Notes: generated from the letters alone by a model not told the origin. A stretch of DNA of 64,000 nucleotides from Streptomyces typhae (GCF_009755605.1 NZ_WPNZ01000006.1:310001-374000), one strand, 5' to 3'. Positions 51,504-62,430 are shown, numbered from the stretch's first letter. Made by a program: numbers and translations.

Positions 51504-52282
51504 CCGGCAACCCCTCGGGGCCCGACGCCGCCGGACACCCCCGCGAGACCGCCACCGCCGTACGCGTGGACGGCCTCACCCGCGCCTTCGACGGCCGGCC
51601 GGTCATCGACCGCCTCCACCTGGACGTGCGCGCCGGGGAGTTCGTCGCCCTGCTCGGCCGCAGCGGCTGCGGCAAGTCCACCCTGCTGCGCGTCCTCGCC
51701 GGGCTCGACCGCGACATCGAGGGCACCGTCCTCGTCCCGCGCCGCAAGGCCGTGGCGTTCCAGGCGCCCCGCCTCATGCCCTGGAAGCGGGTGTGGCGCA
51801 ATGTCCTGCTCGGGCTGCCCGGCAAGCCGGAGCGGGCCCGCGCGGAGCAGGCCCTCGCGGAGGTCGGGCTCGGCCACCGCGCGCAGGCCTGGCCCAAGAC
51901 CCTGTCCGGGGGCGAGGCCCAGCGTGCGTCGCTGGCCCGCGCGCTGGTGCGCGAACCGGATCTGCTGCTCCTCGACGAGCCGTTCGGCGCCCTGGACGCG
52001 CTGACCCGGGTCAAGGCCCAGCGCCTGGTCGACGAGTTGTGGCAGCGCCGCGGCTGCGCCGTGCTGCTCGTCACGCACGACGTGGAGGAGGCGGTGCTGC
52101 TCGCCGACCGCGTCCTCGTCATGGACGAGGGGGTCATCGCCCACGAGCAGCGGATCGACCTGCCGCGGCCCCGTGACATCGCCGACCCGCGGTTCGCCGC
52201 GCTCCGTGCGGGACTGCTCGAACGCCTCGGGGTGGAGGCACCGGCCGTCGCCTCCCCCGGCACCGAGGCCCACGCGGCCTGA
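51476..52282 (+). CDS. ssuB: Sulfonate-type ABC transporter ATPase
   Basis: The 268-residue ATPase has LLGRSGCGKSTLLRVLAGL (Walker A), MPWKRVWRNVLLGL, KTLSGGEAQRASLARALV (signature), LLLLDEPFGALDALTR (Walker B) and LLVTHDVEEAV. This is the SsuB/TauB/NrtD subfamily. It overlaps the permease gene by 28 bp, so translation is coupled. Confidence 0.92.
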   Translation: MATDVHRPVTGNPSGPDAAGHPRETATAVRVDGLTRAFDGRPVIDRLHLDVRAGEFVALLGRSGCGKSTLLRVLAGLDRDIEGTVLVPRRKAVAFQAPRLMPWKRVWRNVLLGLPGKPERARAEQALAEVGLGHRAQAWPKTLSGGEAQRASLARALVREPDLLLLDEPFGALDALTRVKAQRLVDELWQRRGCAVLLVTHDVEEAVLLADRVLVMDEGVIAHEQRIDLPRPRDIADPRFAALRAGLLERLGVEAPAVASPGTEAHAA

Positions 52283-52373
52283 CACCGCCGTCCCGCCCTC
52301 CACCGTCCACCGCCCGCCACCCCCGCACTCCGCAAGAGCCGCACCCGACATCCCCGAGAACGGATCCGTGCCC

Positions 52374-53426
52374 ATGCCTCGCCGCTCACGCCGACGCCTC
52401 GTCCCCCTGCTGCTCCTCCCCCTGGCCCTGCCGCTCGCCGCTTGCGCGGGGACCTCCTCCGCCCATTCCTCCAGTGGTGGCCTCGGCGGTGGCACCACCG
52501 ACGGAAAGGGGTCCCTCACCCTCGACATCGGCGACCAGAAGGGCGGTTCGGAGGCGGTCCTGCGGGCCGCGGGAGAGCTCGACGACCTCACGTACAAGAT
52601 CAAGTGGTCCACGTTCACGTCCGGGCCGCCGCTCCTCGAAGCGGTGAACGCCAAGGCCGTCGACATCGGCGCGGTCGGCAACACGCCTCCCGTGTTCGCC
52701 GCGGGCGCGGGCTCCAGGATCTCCGTGGTGGCGGCGACCCACGGCACCGCGCACGGCGAGGTGATCGCCGTACCGAAGGACTCGAAGCTGCGCGGCACCG
52801 CCGACCTCAAGGGCAGGTCCGTCGCGGTGGCGCAGGGCTCGTCCGCGCACTACCAGCTCATCGCGTCCCTCAAGAAGGCCGGCCTGACGCTCGAGGACGT
52901 ACACGTCAAGTACCTCCAGCCCGCTGACGCGCTCGCGGCCTTCAGCGCCGGCAAGGTGGACGCCTGGGCGGTGTGGGACCCGTACACCTCCCAGGTCCTG
53001 CGCGGCGGCAAGGCACGGGTGCTCACCGACGGCGAGGGCCTGGTCAACGGGCTCAGCTTCCAGGTCGCCGCGCCCGGCGCGCTCCAGGACAAGGAGAAGT
53101 CGAAGGCGATCGACGACTATCTGCGGCGGCTGCGCAAGGCCCAGGACTGGGTCTTCGAGCACCCCGAGGCGTGGGCGAAGGTCTGGGCGAAGGACACAGG
53201 GCTGCCGTACGAGGTGGCGCTCGACGCCGTCAAGCGCACCAACGGCACCCGCGTCCCCGTCGCCGTGGACCGCGCCGCCATCGCCTCCGAGCAGCGCATC
53301 GTCGACACCTTCGCGGACCTGAAGCTCATTCCGCGCCGCGTCGACTTCGCCGAGTTCACCGACACCCGGTTCAACGGCTCGCTGCCGCCCTCCACCACCG
53401 CTCCCCGCACCTACAAGGAGTCCTGA
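52374..53426 (+). CDS. ssuA: Sulfonate-binding lipoprotein
   Basis: The 350-residue periplasmic-type binding protein has a lipoprotein signal (RRRLVPLLLLPLALPLAACAG; the lipobox Cys is in LAAC). The mature part resembles SsuA (GSEAVLRAAGELDDL, VGNTPPVFAAGAGSRISVV, KLRGTADLKGRSVAVAQGSSAHYQL in pieces, WAVWDPYTSQVL). ATG at 52374; an in-frame GTG at 52368 is an alternative. A 91-bp gap separates it from ssuB. Confidence 0.9.
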   Translation: MPRRSRRRLVPLLLLPLALPLAACAGTSSAHSSSGGLGGGTTDGKGSLTLDIGDQKGGSEAVLRAAGELDDLTYKIKWSTFTSGPPLLEAVNAKAVDIGAVGNTPPVFAAGAGSRISVVAATHGTAHGEVIAVPKDSKLRGTADLKGRSVAVAQGSSAHYQLIASLKKAGLTLEDVHVKYLQPADALAAFSAGKVDAWAVWDPYTSQVLRGGKARVLTDGEGLVNGLSFQVAAPGALQDKEKSKAIDDYLRRLRKAQDWVFEHPEAWAKVWAKDTGLPYEVALDAVKRTNGTRVPVAVDRAAIASEQRIVDTFADLKLIPRRVDFAEFTDTRFNGSLPPSTTAPRTYKES

Positions 53427-53428
53427 GC

Positions 53429-54637
53429 ATGACCGTCCACCTCCACTGGTTCCTGCCGACGGGCGGCGACGGCCGCACCCTCGTGGACCGGCACGCCTAC
53501 ACCGACGGCGGCATCAAGCGCTCCCGCGTCACACCGGTCAGCGGCGTGCGCGCCCCCGACATCGAGTATCTGGCCCAGATCGCCAAGGCCGCCGAGCAGT
53601 TGGGCTTCGAGGCGGTGCTCACCCCGACCGGCACCTGGTGCGAGGACGCCTGGCTGACCACCGTGGCGCTCGCGCAGCACACCGAGCGGCTGAAGTTCCT
53701 CGTGGCGTTCAGGCCCGGGGTGATCTCACCGGTGCTCGCGGCCCAGATGGCGGCGACCTACCAGCGCATCACCCGCGGGCGGCTGCTGCTCAACGTCGTC
53801 ACCGGCGGCGACTCCACCGAACAGCGGCGCTTCGGCGACCACTTGGACCACGACCGCCGCTACGCCCGCACCGACGAGTTCCTCTCGGTGGTGCGCGGGG
53901 CGTGGAGCGGACGCCCGTACGACTTCGAGGGCGAGCACTACCGGATCGACGGCGGCCTGACCGCGCTGCCTCCCGAACCGCTGCCGGAGATCTTCTTCGG
54001 CGGCTCGTCGCCCGCCGCGGGCCCGGTCGCCGCCCGGCACAGCGACGTCTACCTCACCTGGGGCGAGCCGCCCGAGCAGGTGCAGAAGAAGATCGACTGG
54101 ATCCGGGGCCTCGCCGAGGCCGAGGGCCGCACGGTGCGCTTCGGCATCCGGCTGCACACCATCTCCCGCGACTCCGCCGCCGAGGCCTGGGCCACCGCCG
54201 ACCGGCTGCTCGCGGATCTCGACCCGGCCACCATCGCCGCCGCGCAGGAGGCACTCGGCCGCAGCGAGTCGGTGGGCCAGCAGCGCATGCTCGCGCTGCA
54301 TGGCGGCACCCGCGACGACCTGGTGATCGCGCCGAACCTGTGGGCGGGCGTCGGCCTGGTCCGCGGCGGCGCGGGCACCGCCCTGGTGGGCAGCCACGCC
54401 GAGGTCGCCGACCGGATCGAGGAGTACCACGCGCTCGGCATCGACCACTTCGTGCTGTCCGGCTATCCGCATCTGGAGGAGGCGTACTGGTTCGGCGAGG
54501 GCGTGATCCCCGACCTCGCGGCGCGCGGGCTGCTGCCGCGCGTCCCGGCCTCGCCGCTCACCGGTGTCCCGGCGGCGAACGGCCGCCCTGCGTCGGCTCC
54601 CGGCGGCGCGCCGCTGCTGGTGGCAGGGGGGCGCTGA
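53429..54637 (+). CDS. ssuD: FMNH2-dependent alkanesulfonate monooxygenase
   Basis: The 402-residue bacterial-luciferase-like protein has LHWFLPTGGDGR, FEAVLTPTGTWCEDAWL, FLVAFRPGVISPVLAAQMAATY, LLNVVTGGDSTEQRRFGDHLDHDRRYARTDEFL in parts, and SHAEVADRIEEYHALGIDHFVLSGYPHLEEAYWFGEGV in parts. This is the SsuD pattern; it cleaves alkanesulfonates to aldehyde and sulfite using reduced FMN. It lies 2 bp after ssuA and needs a flavin reductase, not seen nearby. Confidence 0.93.
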   Translation: MTVHLHWFLPTGGDGRTLVDRHAYTDGGIKRSRVTPVSGVRAPDIEYLAQIAKAAEQLGFEAVLTPTGTWCEDAWLTTVALAQHTERLKFLVAFRPGVISPVLAAQMAATYQRITRGRLLLNVVTGGDSTEQRRFGDHLDHDRRYARTDEFLSVVRGAWSGRPYDFEGEHYRIDGGLTALPPEPLPEIFFGGSSPAAGPVAARHSDVYLTWGEPPEQVQKKIDWIRGLAEAEGRTVRFGIRLHTISRDSAAEAWATADRLLADLDPATIAAAQEALGRSESVGQQRMLALHGGTRDDLVIAPNLWAGVGLVRGGAGTALVGSHAEVADRIEEYHALGIDHFVLSGYPHLEEAYWFGEGVIPDLAARGLLPRVPASPLTGVPAANGRPASAPGGAPLLVAGGR

Positions 54638-54656
54638 GCCCGCGGTGTACGCCTGT

Positions 54657-54711
54657 GGCAGGGGGCGGAACGGTCTCCCCCGAGGAGGGCGGGAAGATCC
54701 CGTCCCCTGCC
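54657..54711. repeat. Nested inverted repeats between ssuD and the flavoprotein gene
   Basis: GGCAGGGG (54657-54664) pairs with CCCCTGCC (54704-54711), and CGGGA-AGA-TCCCG nests inside. It may terminate the ssu operon or mark a regulatory leader. Just beyond, TAGTTAGT could be a -10 box for a leaderless transcript of the next gene. Confidence 0.5.
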
Positions 54712-54726
54712 GTAGTTAGTAGAAGC

Positions 54727-55824
54727 GTGAACGACATCGAGGTACGAGCCGCCGCCCCCACCGAGGTGGACGTGGTGGTGATCGGCGCCGGTCAGGCGGG
54801 CCTGGCCGCCGCCTACCACCTGCGGCGCAGGGGTTTCGAACCGGAGCGGGACTTCGTCGTCCTCGACCACGCGCCGCGCCCCGGGGGCGCGTGGCAGTTC
54901 CGGTGGCCGTCCCTGACGTACGGCAAGGTGCACGGCATGCACGCGCTGCCGGGCATGGAGCTGACGGGCGCGGACCCCGAGCGGCCCTCGTCGGAGGTCG
55001 TCGGGGAGTACTTCGACGCCTACGAACAGCGCTTCGACCTGCGCGTGCGGCGGCCCGTCGACGTGCACCGGGTCGTCGAGGGCGAGGGCGGGCGGCTCCT
55101 CGTCGAGACGGACGCGGGCACCTGGTCGACCCGGGCCCTGATCAACGCGACCGGCACCTGGGACCGGCCCTTCTGGCCGCGCTACCCCGGGCAGGAGACC
55201 TTCCGCGGCCGGCAGCTGCACACCGCGGTCTACCCGGGGCCCGAGGCGTTCCGAGGGCAGCGTGTGATCGTCGTGGGCGGCGGCGCGTCCGGCACCCAGC
55301 ACCTGATGGAGATCGCGCCTTACGCCGCCGAGACCTGGTGGGTGACGCGGCGCCCGCCCGTCTTCGCCGAGGGCCCCTTCGACGAGGACCGCGGCCGGGC
55401 CGCCGTCGCGATGGTCGAGGAGCGGGTGCGGCAGGGGCTGCCCCCGCTGAGCGTGGTGTCGGTGACCGGCCTCCCGCTCAACGACGCGGTGCGCAAGGCG
55501 CGCGCCGACGGCGTCCTCGACCGGCTCCCGATGTTCGACCGGATCACGCCCGACGGTGTGACCTGGGCCGACGGACGCCATGTCGAGGCCGACGTCATCC
55601 TGTGGGCGACCGGTTTCCGCGCGGCGGTCGAGCATCTGGCCCCGCTGCGGCTGCGGGAGCCGGGCGGCGGCATCCGCATGGACGGCACCCGGTCGGCGGC
55701 CGACCCCCGGGTGCACCTGGTCGGATACGGCCCGTCGGCGAGCACCGTCGGCGCCAACCGGGCGGGGCGGGCGGCGGTGCGGGACATCGTGCGGCTGCTC
55801 GACGGGGTGCCGGCCGGGGTGTGA
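54727..55824 (+). CDS. Flavin-dependent monooxygenase-like oxidoreductase
   Basis: The 365-residue two-dinucleotide-binding protein has VVVIGAGQAGLAAAYHLRRRG (FAD), LDHAPRPGGAWQFRW, VIVVGGGASGTQHLMEIAPYA (NADPH) and DVILWATGFR (ATG motif). It resembles the single-component flavin monooxygenase/CzcO-like group. It begins at GTG 54727, with no good RBS (possibly leaderless). It could oxidise sulfur or other heteroatoms, which fits its place behind the ssu genes, but the substrate is unknown. Confidence 0.85.
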   Translation: MNDIEVRAAAPTEVDVVVIGAGQAGLAAAYHLRRRGFEPERDFVVLDHAPRPGGAWQFRWPSLTYGKVHGMHALPGMELTGADPERPSSEVVGEYFDAYEQRFDLRVRRPVDVHRVVEGEGGRLLVETDAGTWSTRALINATGTWDRPFWPRYPGQETFRGRQLHTAVYPGPEAFRGQRVIVVGGGASGTQHLMEIAPYAAETWWVTRRPPVFAEGPFDEDRGRAAVAMVEERVRQGLPPLSVVSVTGLPLNDAVRKARADGVLDRLPMFDRITPDGVTWADGRHVEADVILWATGFRAAVEHLAPLRLREPGGGIRMDGTRSAADPRVHLVGYGPSASTVGANRAGRAAVRDIVRLLDGVPAGV

Positions 55825-55833
55825 CGCGGGCCC

Positions 55834-56967
55834 TCACCCCGCTTCGGCGTGCGGTACGGGTCGGGCCCGGACGGCGAGGGGTCTCCGGGACGCCGTCGAG
55901 CGGGGCGCCGGGCGGGCCGCCGGGGTGGTGAGGAGCCGGATGTGGTTGGTGAAGTCGGCGCAGGGCAGCGGGAGTTCGAGGTCGGGGTCCACATAGTCGA
56001 CGGCGGACGCGACATAGTCCATGACGACGCGCACGACGGGCGGCCTGGCGTACGGATCGGACGAGCGGGCGTACGGATCGGCCGGCCCGTGGTGCGAATC
56101 GGCCGGCCTTGCGTACGGATCGGACGGCCGGGCGCAGTGATCGGACGACCGGATGTACGGGCCGGCCACCCGGTCGGAGACCTTGAGGCGGCCGAGCACC
56201 CGCAGCATGGTCGGCACGCTCCGGTCGGTGCGCACGGGCGGGTGGTCGCGCGGGAAGCCCGGCTCGGGCAGTTCTGCGTCCGGCCCGGAGCCGCCGGAGT
56301 GCCCCGAGGTGCCGGTGGCCCGCGAACCGCCGGAGTGCCCCGGGGCGCCGGGGGCCCCAGAGCCGCCGGAGTGCCCCGAGGTGTCGGGGGCCCCAGAGCC
56401 GCCGGAGTGCCCCGAGGTGTCGGGCGCCTCCGAGGCGCCAGGGGTCTGTGCCCGCCACCACGCCGCCTCATCCCGCTCTCCGAGGGAGGCGTGATGCAGA
56501 TGGAGGCAGTACGAAGCGGCGGCGTCACCGGCGCCCGCCGCGTACTGCCACCAGAAGCGGGCCGACTCCTCCGCGCCGTTCAACTGCAGGATGCAGCCGA
56601 TGACCCGGGCCCCGGGCGGCTCGGGCAGCACCCGGGTGAGGAAGACGCGCAGCGAGGCGAGGGACCCGGCGGTCACGACCGCCTCGCACAGGTTCCGCAG
56701 GTCGCGCACCGCGTCCTGGGAGGTACTGTCCGCTCCCCCGCTGCGGCCCGCCGCGGCCGTGGCACCCAAAGGGCCCGGCGGTCCCAGGGGTCCGGTGGCG
56801 GGCGCGGGGACGGCGGCGGCGCGGTGGGCGTGGCCCGCGACGGTGGACGGGCGCCGCCCGGGGGCCGCAGCGGTGCCGGGCCGGGGCATGCGGACGGGGT
56901 CGACCGGGGTGTCGGTCTCGTCCTGGAGCCGGGCGCGGGCGAGCAGTTCGTCAATCGTTCCGGTCAC
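55834..56967 (-). CDS. Repeat-rich protein of unknown function paired with a sigma-like gene
   Basis: The 377-residue protein starts VTGTIDELLARARLQDETDTPVDP. A conserved-looking central part (DAVRDLRNLCEAVVTAGSL, VIGCILQLNGAEESARFWWQYAAGAGDAAASYCLHLHHASLGE) suggests a small helical domain. It is followed by about four 12-residue repeats (SGHSGGSGAPDT; 36-bp DNA units at about 56290-56440), then DPYAR(P/S)SD repeats (about 56040-56160) and a C-terminal MDYVASAVDYVDPDLELPLPC. The GTG start has GGAGGG 8 nt upstream and overlaps the end of the sigma-like gene, so the two probably act together. I do not recognise a named family. Confidence 0.75.
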   Translation of the reverse strand: MTGTIDELLARARLQDETDTPVDPVRMPRPGTAAAPGRRPSTVAGHAHRAAAVPAPATGPLGPPGPLGATAAAGRSGGADSTSQDAVRDLRNLCEAVVTAGSLASLRVFLTRVLPEPPGARVIGCILQLNGAEESARFWWQYAAGAGDAAASYCLHLHHASLGERDEAAWWRAQTPGASEAPDTSGHSGGSGAPDTSGHSGGSGAPGAPGHSGGSRATGTSGHSGGSGPDAELPEPGFPRDHPPVRTDRSVPTMLRVLGRLKVSDRVAGPYIRSSDHCARPSDPYARPADSHHGPADPYARSSDPYARPPVVRVVMDYVASAVDYVDPDLELPLPCADFTNHIRLLTTPAARPAPRSTASRRPLAVRARPVPHAEAG

Positions 56968-57865
56968 GGGGGTGTCCCTCCTGGAAGGCGGAGCGCAAGC
57001 GGCCGTCGAGGTGGCGCCGGGCGTGCCGGGCCGTGGAGCGCACCGTCGCGAGCGGCACGCCGAGCACCGCGGCGACGGCGGTCTCGTCCATGCCGCGCAG
57101 ATGCAGCAGCACCATGACGTCGAGCTGACCCGCGGGCAGCCGCCGCAGCGCGTCGAAGAGACGCATGGACTCCTCGATCTGTGCGACGGGGTCGTCGGCC
57201 GTGCGCAGGGCGAGCGTGTCGAAGGCGGCTTCGAGGAGGGCGGGACTGCCGTCGGGGTGGGGTGTGCGCTCCATGACGGTCTGGCGCAGGATCTGCCAGG
57301 CGAACCGCTCGGGGTTGTCACCGGCGAGGGCCTCGTCCCAGAGGAACAGCAGCAGCATGAAGACGTCGTTCACGGCGCGCCGTGCGTCGGGGCGGCGGCG
57401 CAGGAAGGTGTGCGCGTACCCGGTGTAGGCGTCGCGGTACAGGTCCTGGAACGCGGCGAAGTGCAGGGGAAGGCGGTCGTCGGCGGACAGGCCGTCCCCC
57501 CGCAGGCAGCTGTTGATCCAGATGGTGCGCTTGTTGGCCTCGCGTGCGGCGAGGGCCCACAGGGCGCGCATGTACGCCATCGAAGGGGCGGGCCAGTGCA
57601 GCGCGGTGAGCAGGCTGCGGGTGAACTCCCAGCGCGGATAGCGCCCCGCCGCGCGCAGGAGCTCGGATATCTTCGACCGGGACCAGCCCGTCTCGCGCTC
57701 GAGATGGCCGATCGTCAGACCGCTGGCCAGATAGGACGCGCGCAGCGGTTCCAGCCAGGCGCGGTGGGCCGGACCGGTTCCGTCCGTGACCGGTCCGAGC
57801 TTACGGCCCCGCTTGCCGCGCGGGGAGCCCTCCGAGAACGGCGTCGACATGGGCTTGCCGGTCAC
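56951..57865 (-). CDS. Sigma-factor-like regulator with N-terminal HTH
   Basis: In the 304-residue protein, residues about 40-80 (SGLTIGHLERETGWSRSKISELL) form an XRE-like helix-turn-helix. The C-terminal 100 residues (LPAGQLDVMVLLHLRGMDETAVAAVLGVPLATVRSTARHARRHL in parts) match sigma-70 region 4. A helical middle part (FAWQILRQTVMERT) resembles the region before sigma-4 in ECF-like proteins. The GTG at 57865 has GGGGAG upstream; an ATG at 57850 is possible. Proteins of this layout are found in Streptomyces, some acting in development; the target genes are unknown. Confidence 0.82.
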   Translation of the reverse strand: MTGKPMSTPFSEGSPRGKRGRKLGPVTDGTGPAHRAWLEPLRASYLASGLTIGHLERETGWSRSKISELLRAAGRYPRWEFTRSLLTALHWPAPSMAYMRALWALAAREANKRTIWINSCLRGDGLSADDRLPLHFAAFQDLYRDAYTGYAHTFLRRRPDARRAVNDVFMLLLFLWDEALAGDNPERFAWQILRQTVMERTPHPDGSPALLEAAFDTLALRTADDPVAQIEESMRLFDALRRLPAGQLDVMVLLHLRGMDETAVAAVLGVPLATVRSTARHARRHLDGRLRSAFQEGHPRDRND

Positions 57866-58165
57866 CCGGCGCTCCCCTCACCTCGCCCGGCCGGTGGTGG
57901 GGCTTCCTCGCCGCCCTGCCCGCCGCGTGGATGTTTCCTGTCTCGCCTGTGCATCAGGCTCCTCATGTGCGTCCGCGTCCGTCTACGTCCGGAGCGGTTC
58001 CCTCCGGACGCCCGCGGACGCCCTGGTTTCGGAACCGGGAGCCAAGCATGGAACCTCCACGCGCCCACGGCGACTGAAACTGGCGATCGGGGAACAATCA
58101 ACGGCGCTTGCTGACTCAAAATGAGGCATGCCAGGACCGGTTGCGGCGGTACGGGCCGACCCGGG
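57866..58165. other. Intergenic, nothing recognised
   Basis: 300 bp between the sigma-like gene start and the protease stop. It should hold the sigma-gene promoter; I see no clear boxes, RNA or ORF with coding character. Around 58085-58130 the sequence is less G+C-rich (ggggaacaatcaacgg; actcaaaatgaggcat). Confidence 0.4.
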
Positions 58166-59572
<1,407 letters not shown>

Positions 59573-59708
59573 CAGCGGTGCACCTGAACCTTTCCTGGAC
59601 CGTGGGTGGGTCGGGATCATGTGCGGTGCGTGGTGCGTCCGTTGCCTGTGGTTCGGCACAGCGCACGCCAGGGTCTCGCGCGGACCGGGGCGGCACAAGG
59701 CCCGCCGC

Positions 59709-60551
59709 TCAGTGGGCGGCGGCCCGCTGTCCGTTGCGGTTGAACTCCGCCACGTTCCGCTGCTGTTCCTCGTACCGCGCGGTGAACCGCGTGTCCCCGC
59801 GCTTCACCGTCACGAAGTACAGCCAGTCCCCCGGTGCGGGGCTGGTCGCGGCGCGCATGGCGGCCTCGCCGGGGTTGCTGATCGGCGTCGGCGGCAGGCC
59901 CATGCGGGAATAGGTGTTGTAGGGGCTGCTGATCTTCGTATCGCGGTTGGTGGTCTTCAAGGTGGAGCGGTTGAGCGCGTAGTTGATGGTGGAGTCCATC
60001 TGCAGCGGCATGCCCCGGTCCAGGCGGTTGTAGATGACGCGGGCGACCTTGCCCATGTCCTTCTCGCTGTCCGCCTCGGCCTCGACCATGCTGGCGATGG
60101 TGACCGTCTGGTAGACGTTCACGGCGTTCCGGTCGGCCCCGGCGGTGACATGTCCCCCGCTGAACTTCTTGTTCGCGGTGTTGACCATGTACGACAGGAC
60201 GGAGGCGGGCGTCGACTGGGAGCCGATGGGATACGTCGCGGGGAAGAGATAGCCCTCGGGGTTGCCGCCCGCGTCGCCCGGCAGCTTGAGGTCGGTCTTG
60301 GAGACGGTCTGCTTCGTGGTGCCGGGCCGTACCTTGAGGGCCTTGTCGACGGCCGCGTACACCTGGCCGGAGCGCCAGCCCTCGGGGACGGTCAGCGTCT
60401 TGGGCCGGGCCTCGTCGTCGGGCAGCAGCAGCGGCACCGCCACGGCGGTGGCCGCCGCCGCGGTACCGATGGCGATCACAGCGATCCAGCCCCGGCGCGT
60501 CAGCCGGATCGCGCTCCGTTTCGTTCCCCCTGGCGGGGTCGTGGTGTGCAT
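59709..60551 (-). CDS. MltG/YceG-like endolytic transglycosylase
   Basis: The 280-residue protein has a single N-terminal membrane anchor (GWIAVIAIGTAAAATAVAVPLLLP). The YceG domain follows: LTVPEGWRSGQVYAAVDKAL, LPGDAGGNPEGYLFPATYPI, VTIASMVEAEADSEKDMGKVARVIYNRL in parts (the Glu in MVEAEA corresponds to the catalytic Glu of MltG), MDSTINYAL and YNTYSRMGLPPTPISNPGEAAMRAA in parts. It is shorter than E. coli MltG and probably a second, accessory member cleaving nascent peptidoglycan. No clear RBS is seen before the ATG at 60551. Confidence 0.85.
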   Translation of the reverse strand: MHTTTPPGGTKRSAIRLTRRGWIAVIAIGTAAAATAVAVPLLLPDDEARPKTLTVPEGWRSGQVYAAVDKALKVRPGTTKQTVSKTDLKLPGDAGGNPEGYLFPATYPIGSQSTPASVLSYMVNTANKKFSGGHVTAGADRNAVNVYQTVTIASMVEAEADSEKDMGKVARVIYNRLDRGMPLQMDSTINYALNRSTLKTTNRDTKISSPYNTYSRMGLPPTPISNPGEAAMRAATSPAPGDWLYFVTVKRGDTRFTARYEEQQRNVAEFNRNGQRAAAH

Positions 60552-60627
60552 GCGGGCACGCTAACCCGACATTCATCATATTTCCTGTACATATGGGTCC
60601 GGGTCCTGTACGGCTCGCCCCACTGCC

Positions 60628-62430
60628 CTACGTCACCGGCTCCAGTTGCGCGTCCCTGCGCACCAGGGCGGCGTACCGGCCCCCTCGGGCGAGCAGCTCG
60701 GCGTGGGTGCCGCGCTCGGCCATCCGGCCGGAGTCCAGGACCACGATCTGGTCGGCGTCGCGGACCGTCGACAGGCGGTGGGCGATGGTGAGCGTCGTCC
60801 GGTTGGCCGACAGGGCGTCGATGGCCTGCTGCACGGCGTGCTCCGTGCGGGTGTCGAGCGCGCTGGTCGCCTCGTCGAGGATGAGGACGGGCGGGTCGCG
60901 CAGGATCGTGCGGGCGATGGCGAGGCGCTGCTTCTCGCCGCCGGAGAAGCGGTGGCCGCGCTCCCCGACGACCGTGTCGTAGCCGTCGGGCAGGGCCGCG
61001 ATGTGGTCGTGGATCTGGGCCGCGCGCGCCGCCGCCCGCATCTCCTCGTCCGTGGCGTCCGGCTTGGCGAAGCGCAGGTTGTCCGCGACCGAGGCGTGGA
61101 AGAGGTAGGTCTCCTGGGAGACGACGCCGACCGCGCGGGCGAGGGTGTCGAAGTCCAGGTCGCGCACGTCGACGCCGTCGAGCGTGACCCGGCCGCCGCT
61201 CACGTCGTACAGCCGGGGCACCAGGTGGCTGAGGGTGGACTTGCCGGATCCCGTGGGCCCGACGACCGCGAGGCTGCTGCCCGCGGGCACCGTGAGGTCG
61301 ATGCCGTCGAGCACGGGGGCGCCCTGCTCGTCGTACCGGAAGTCCACGTTCTCGAACCGCACCTCGCCCTTGACCGTCTCCAGGCGGACGGGTCCGTCGC
61401 GTTCGGTGATGTCGATGGGCAGGTCGAGGTACTCGAAGATGCGCTGGAACAGGGCGAGTGACGTCTGGATCTGCACACCGGTGGACAGCAGGCTCACGGT
61501 CGGCCGGAACAGGCCCTGCTGGAGCGAGACGAAGGCGACGAGCGTGCCGATGGAGACGGTGGGGCCGCCGAGCTGGAGGGCGAGACCGGCGCTCCAGTAG
61601 ATGACGGCGGGCATCGCCGCCATCACGATGCTGATCACGGCCATGCGCCAGCGCCCGGCCATGTTGGAGCGGACCTCCAGGTCCACGAGCCGCTCGGACT
61701 CCTCCCCGAAGGACCGTGTCAGGGAGTCGGAGCGGCCCATCGTGCGGCCGAGCAGGATGCCGCTGACCGACAGCGACTCCGTGACCGTGGCCGCCATCGC
61801 GGCCATCTGCTTCTGGCGTTCGGTGGCTATCTTCTTGCGCTCGCGGCCCACCCGCCGGCTGATCCACGCGAACACCGGGAGCAGCAGCAGCGAGACGACC
61901 GTGAGACGCCAGTCGAGGGCGAGCATCGCGACGACCGTGGCGACCACGCTCGTCAGGTTCGACACCAGGGACGTCGCCGTAAACGTGACGGTCGCCTGCA
62001 TGCCGCCGATGTCGTTGGCGATGCGGGACTGGACCTCGCCCGTGCGGGTGCGCGTGAAGAAGGCGAGGGACATGTGCTGGAGGCGTCCGAACACGGCGGT
62101 GCGCAGATCGTGCATGACCTGCTGGCCGACGGTCGTGGAGATCAGCGTCTGAAGGACGCCGAAGACGCTGGTGACGACCGCGCTGAGGACCATGCCGAGG
62201 GCCAGCAGGCTCAGCAGCCCCGTGCGGCCCTCGGGGATGGCGGTGTCGAGGATCTCCTTGAGGAGGAAGGGCGTGGCCACCGAGACCAGGGACGCGGCAC
62301 AGACCAGCAGGCCCACGAGGGCGAGGCGGCCGCGGTAGGGACGGAAGAGGCGGAGGATGCGACGCAGCTGGTGCGGCTGCTCGGGGTCGTCCGTGGCGCC
62401 GGGACCTGTGGCGCGTTCGTCGTGACGCAT
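60628..62430 (-). CDS. ABC multidrug exporter, fused half-transporter
   Basis: The 600-residue protein has a six-segment membrane domain (residues about 35-330), then VGPTGSGKSTLSHLVPRLY (Walker A), HRFSGGEKQRLAIARTILRD (signature), LILDEATSALD (Walker B) and LTIAHRLSTV. It acts as a dimer exporting lipophilic compounds. The ATG follows AGGAG. It is divergent from a MarR gene across an inverted-repeat operator, so it is probably under MarR repression and inducible by its substrates. Confidence 0.92.
   Translation of the reverse strand: MRHDERATGPGATDDPEQPHQLRRILRLFRPYRGRLALVGLLVCAASLVSVATPFLLKEILDTAIPEGRTGLLSLLALGMVLSAVVTSVFGVLQTLISTTVGQQVMHDLRTAVFGRLQHMSLAFFTRTRTGEVQSRIANDIGGMQATVTFTATSLVSNLTSVVATVVAMLALDWRLTVVSLLLLPVFAWISRRVGRERKKIATERQKQMAAMAATVTESLSVSGILLGRTMGRSDSLTRSFGEESERLVDLEVRSNMAGRWRMAVISIVMAAMPAVIYWSAGLALQLGGPTVSIGTLVAFVSLQQGLFRPTVSLLSTGVQIQTSLALFQRIFEYLDLPIDITERDGPVRLETVKGEVRFENVDFRYDEQGAPVLDGIDLTVPAGSSLAVVGPTGSGKSTLSHLVPRLYDVSGGRVTLDGVDVRDLDFDTLARAVGVVSQETYLFHASVADNLRFAKPDATDEEMRAAARAAQIHDHIAALPDGYDTVVGERGHRFSGGEKQRLAIARTILRDPPVLILDEATSALDTRTEHAVQQAIDALSANRTTLTIAHRLSTVRDADQIVVLDSGRMAERGTHAELLARGGRYAALVRRDAQLEPVT

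Noticed and set aside
54657..54711. A known riboswitch class ahead of the flavin monooxygenase gene
   Set aside because: The nested stems do not match a consensus I can recognise (SAM, FMN, cobalamin); kept only as an inverted repeat.
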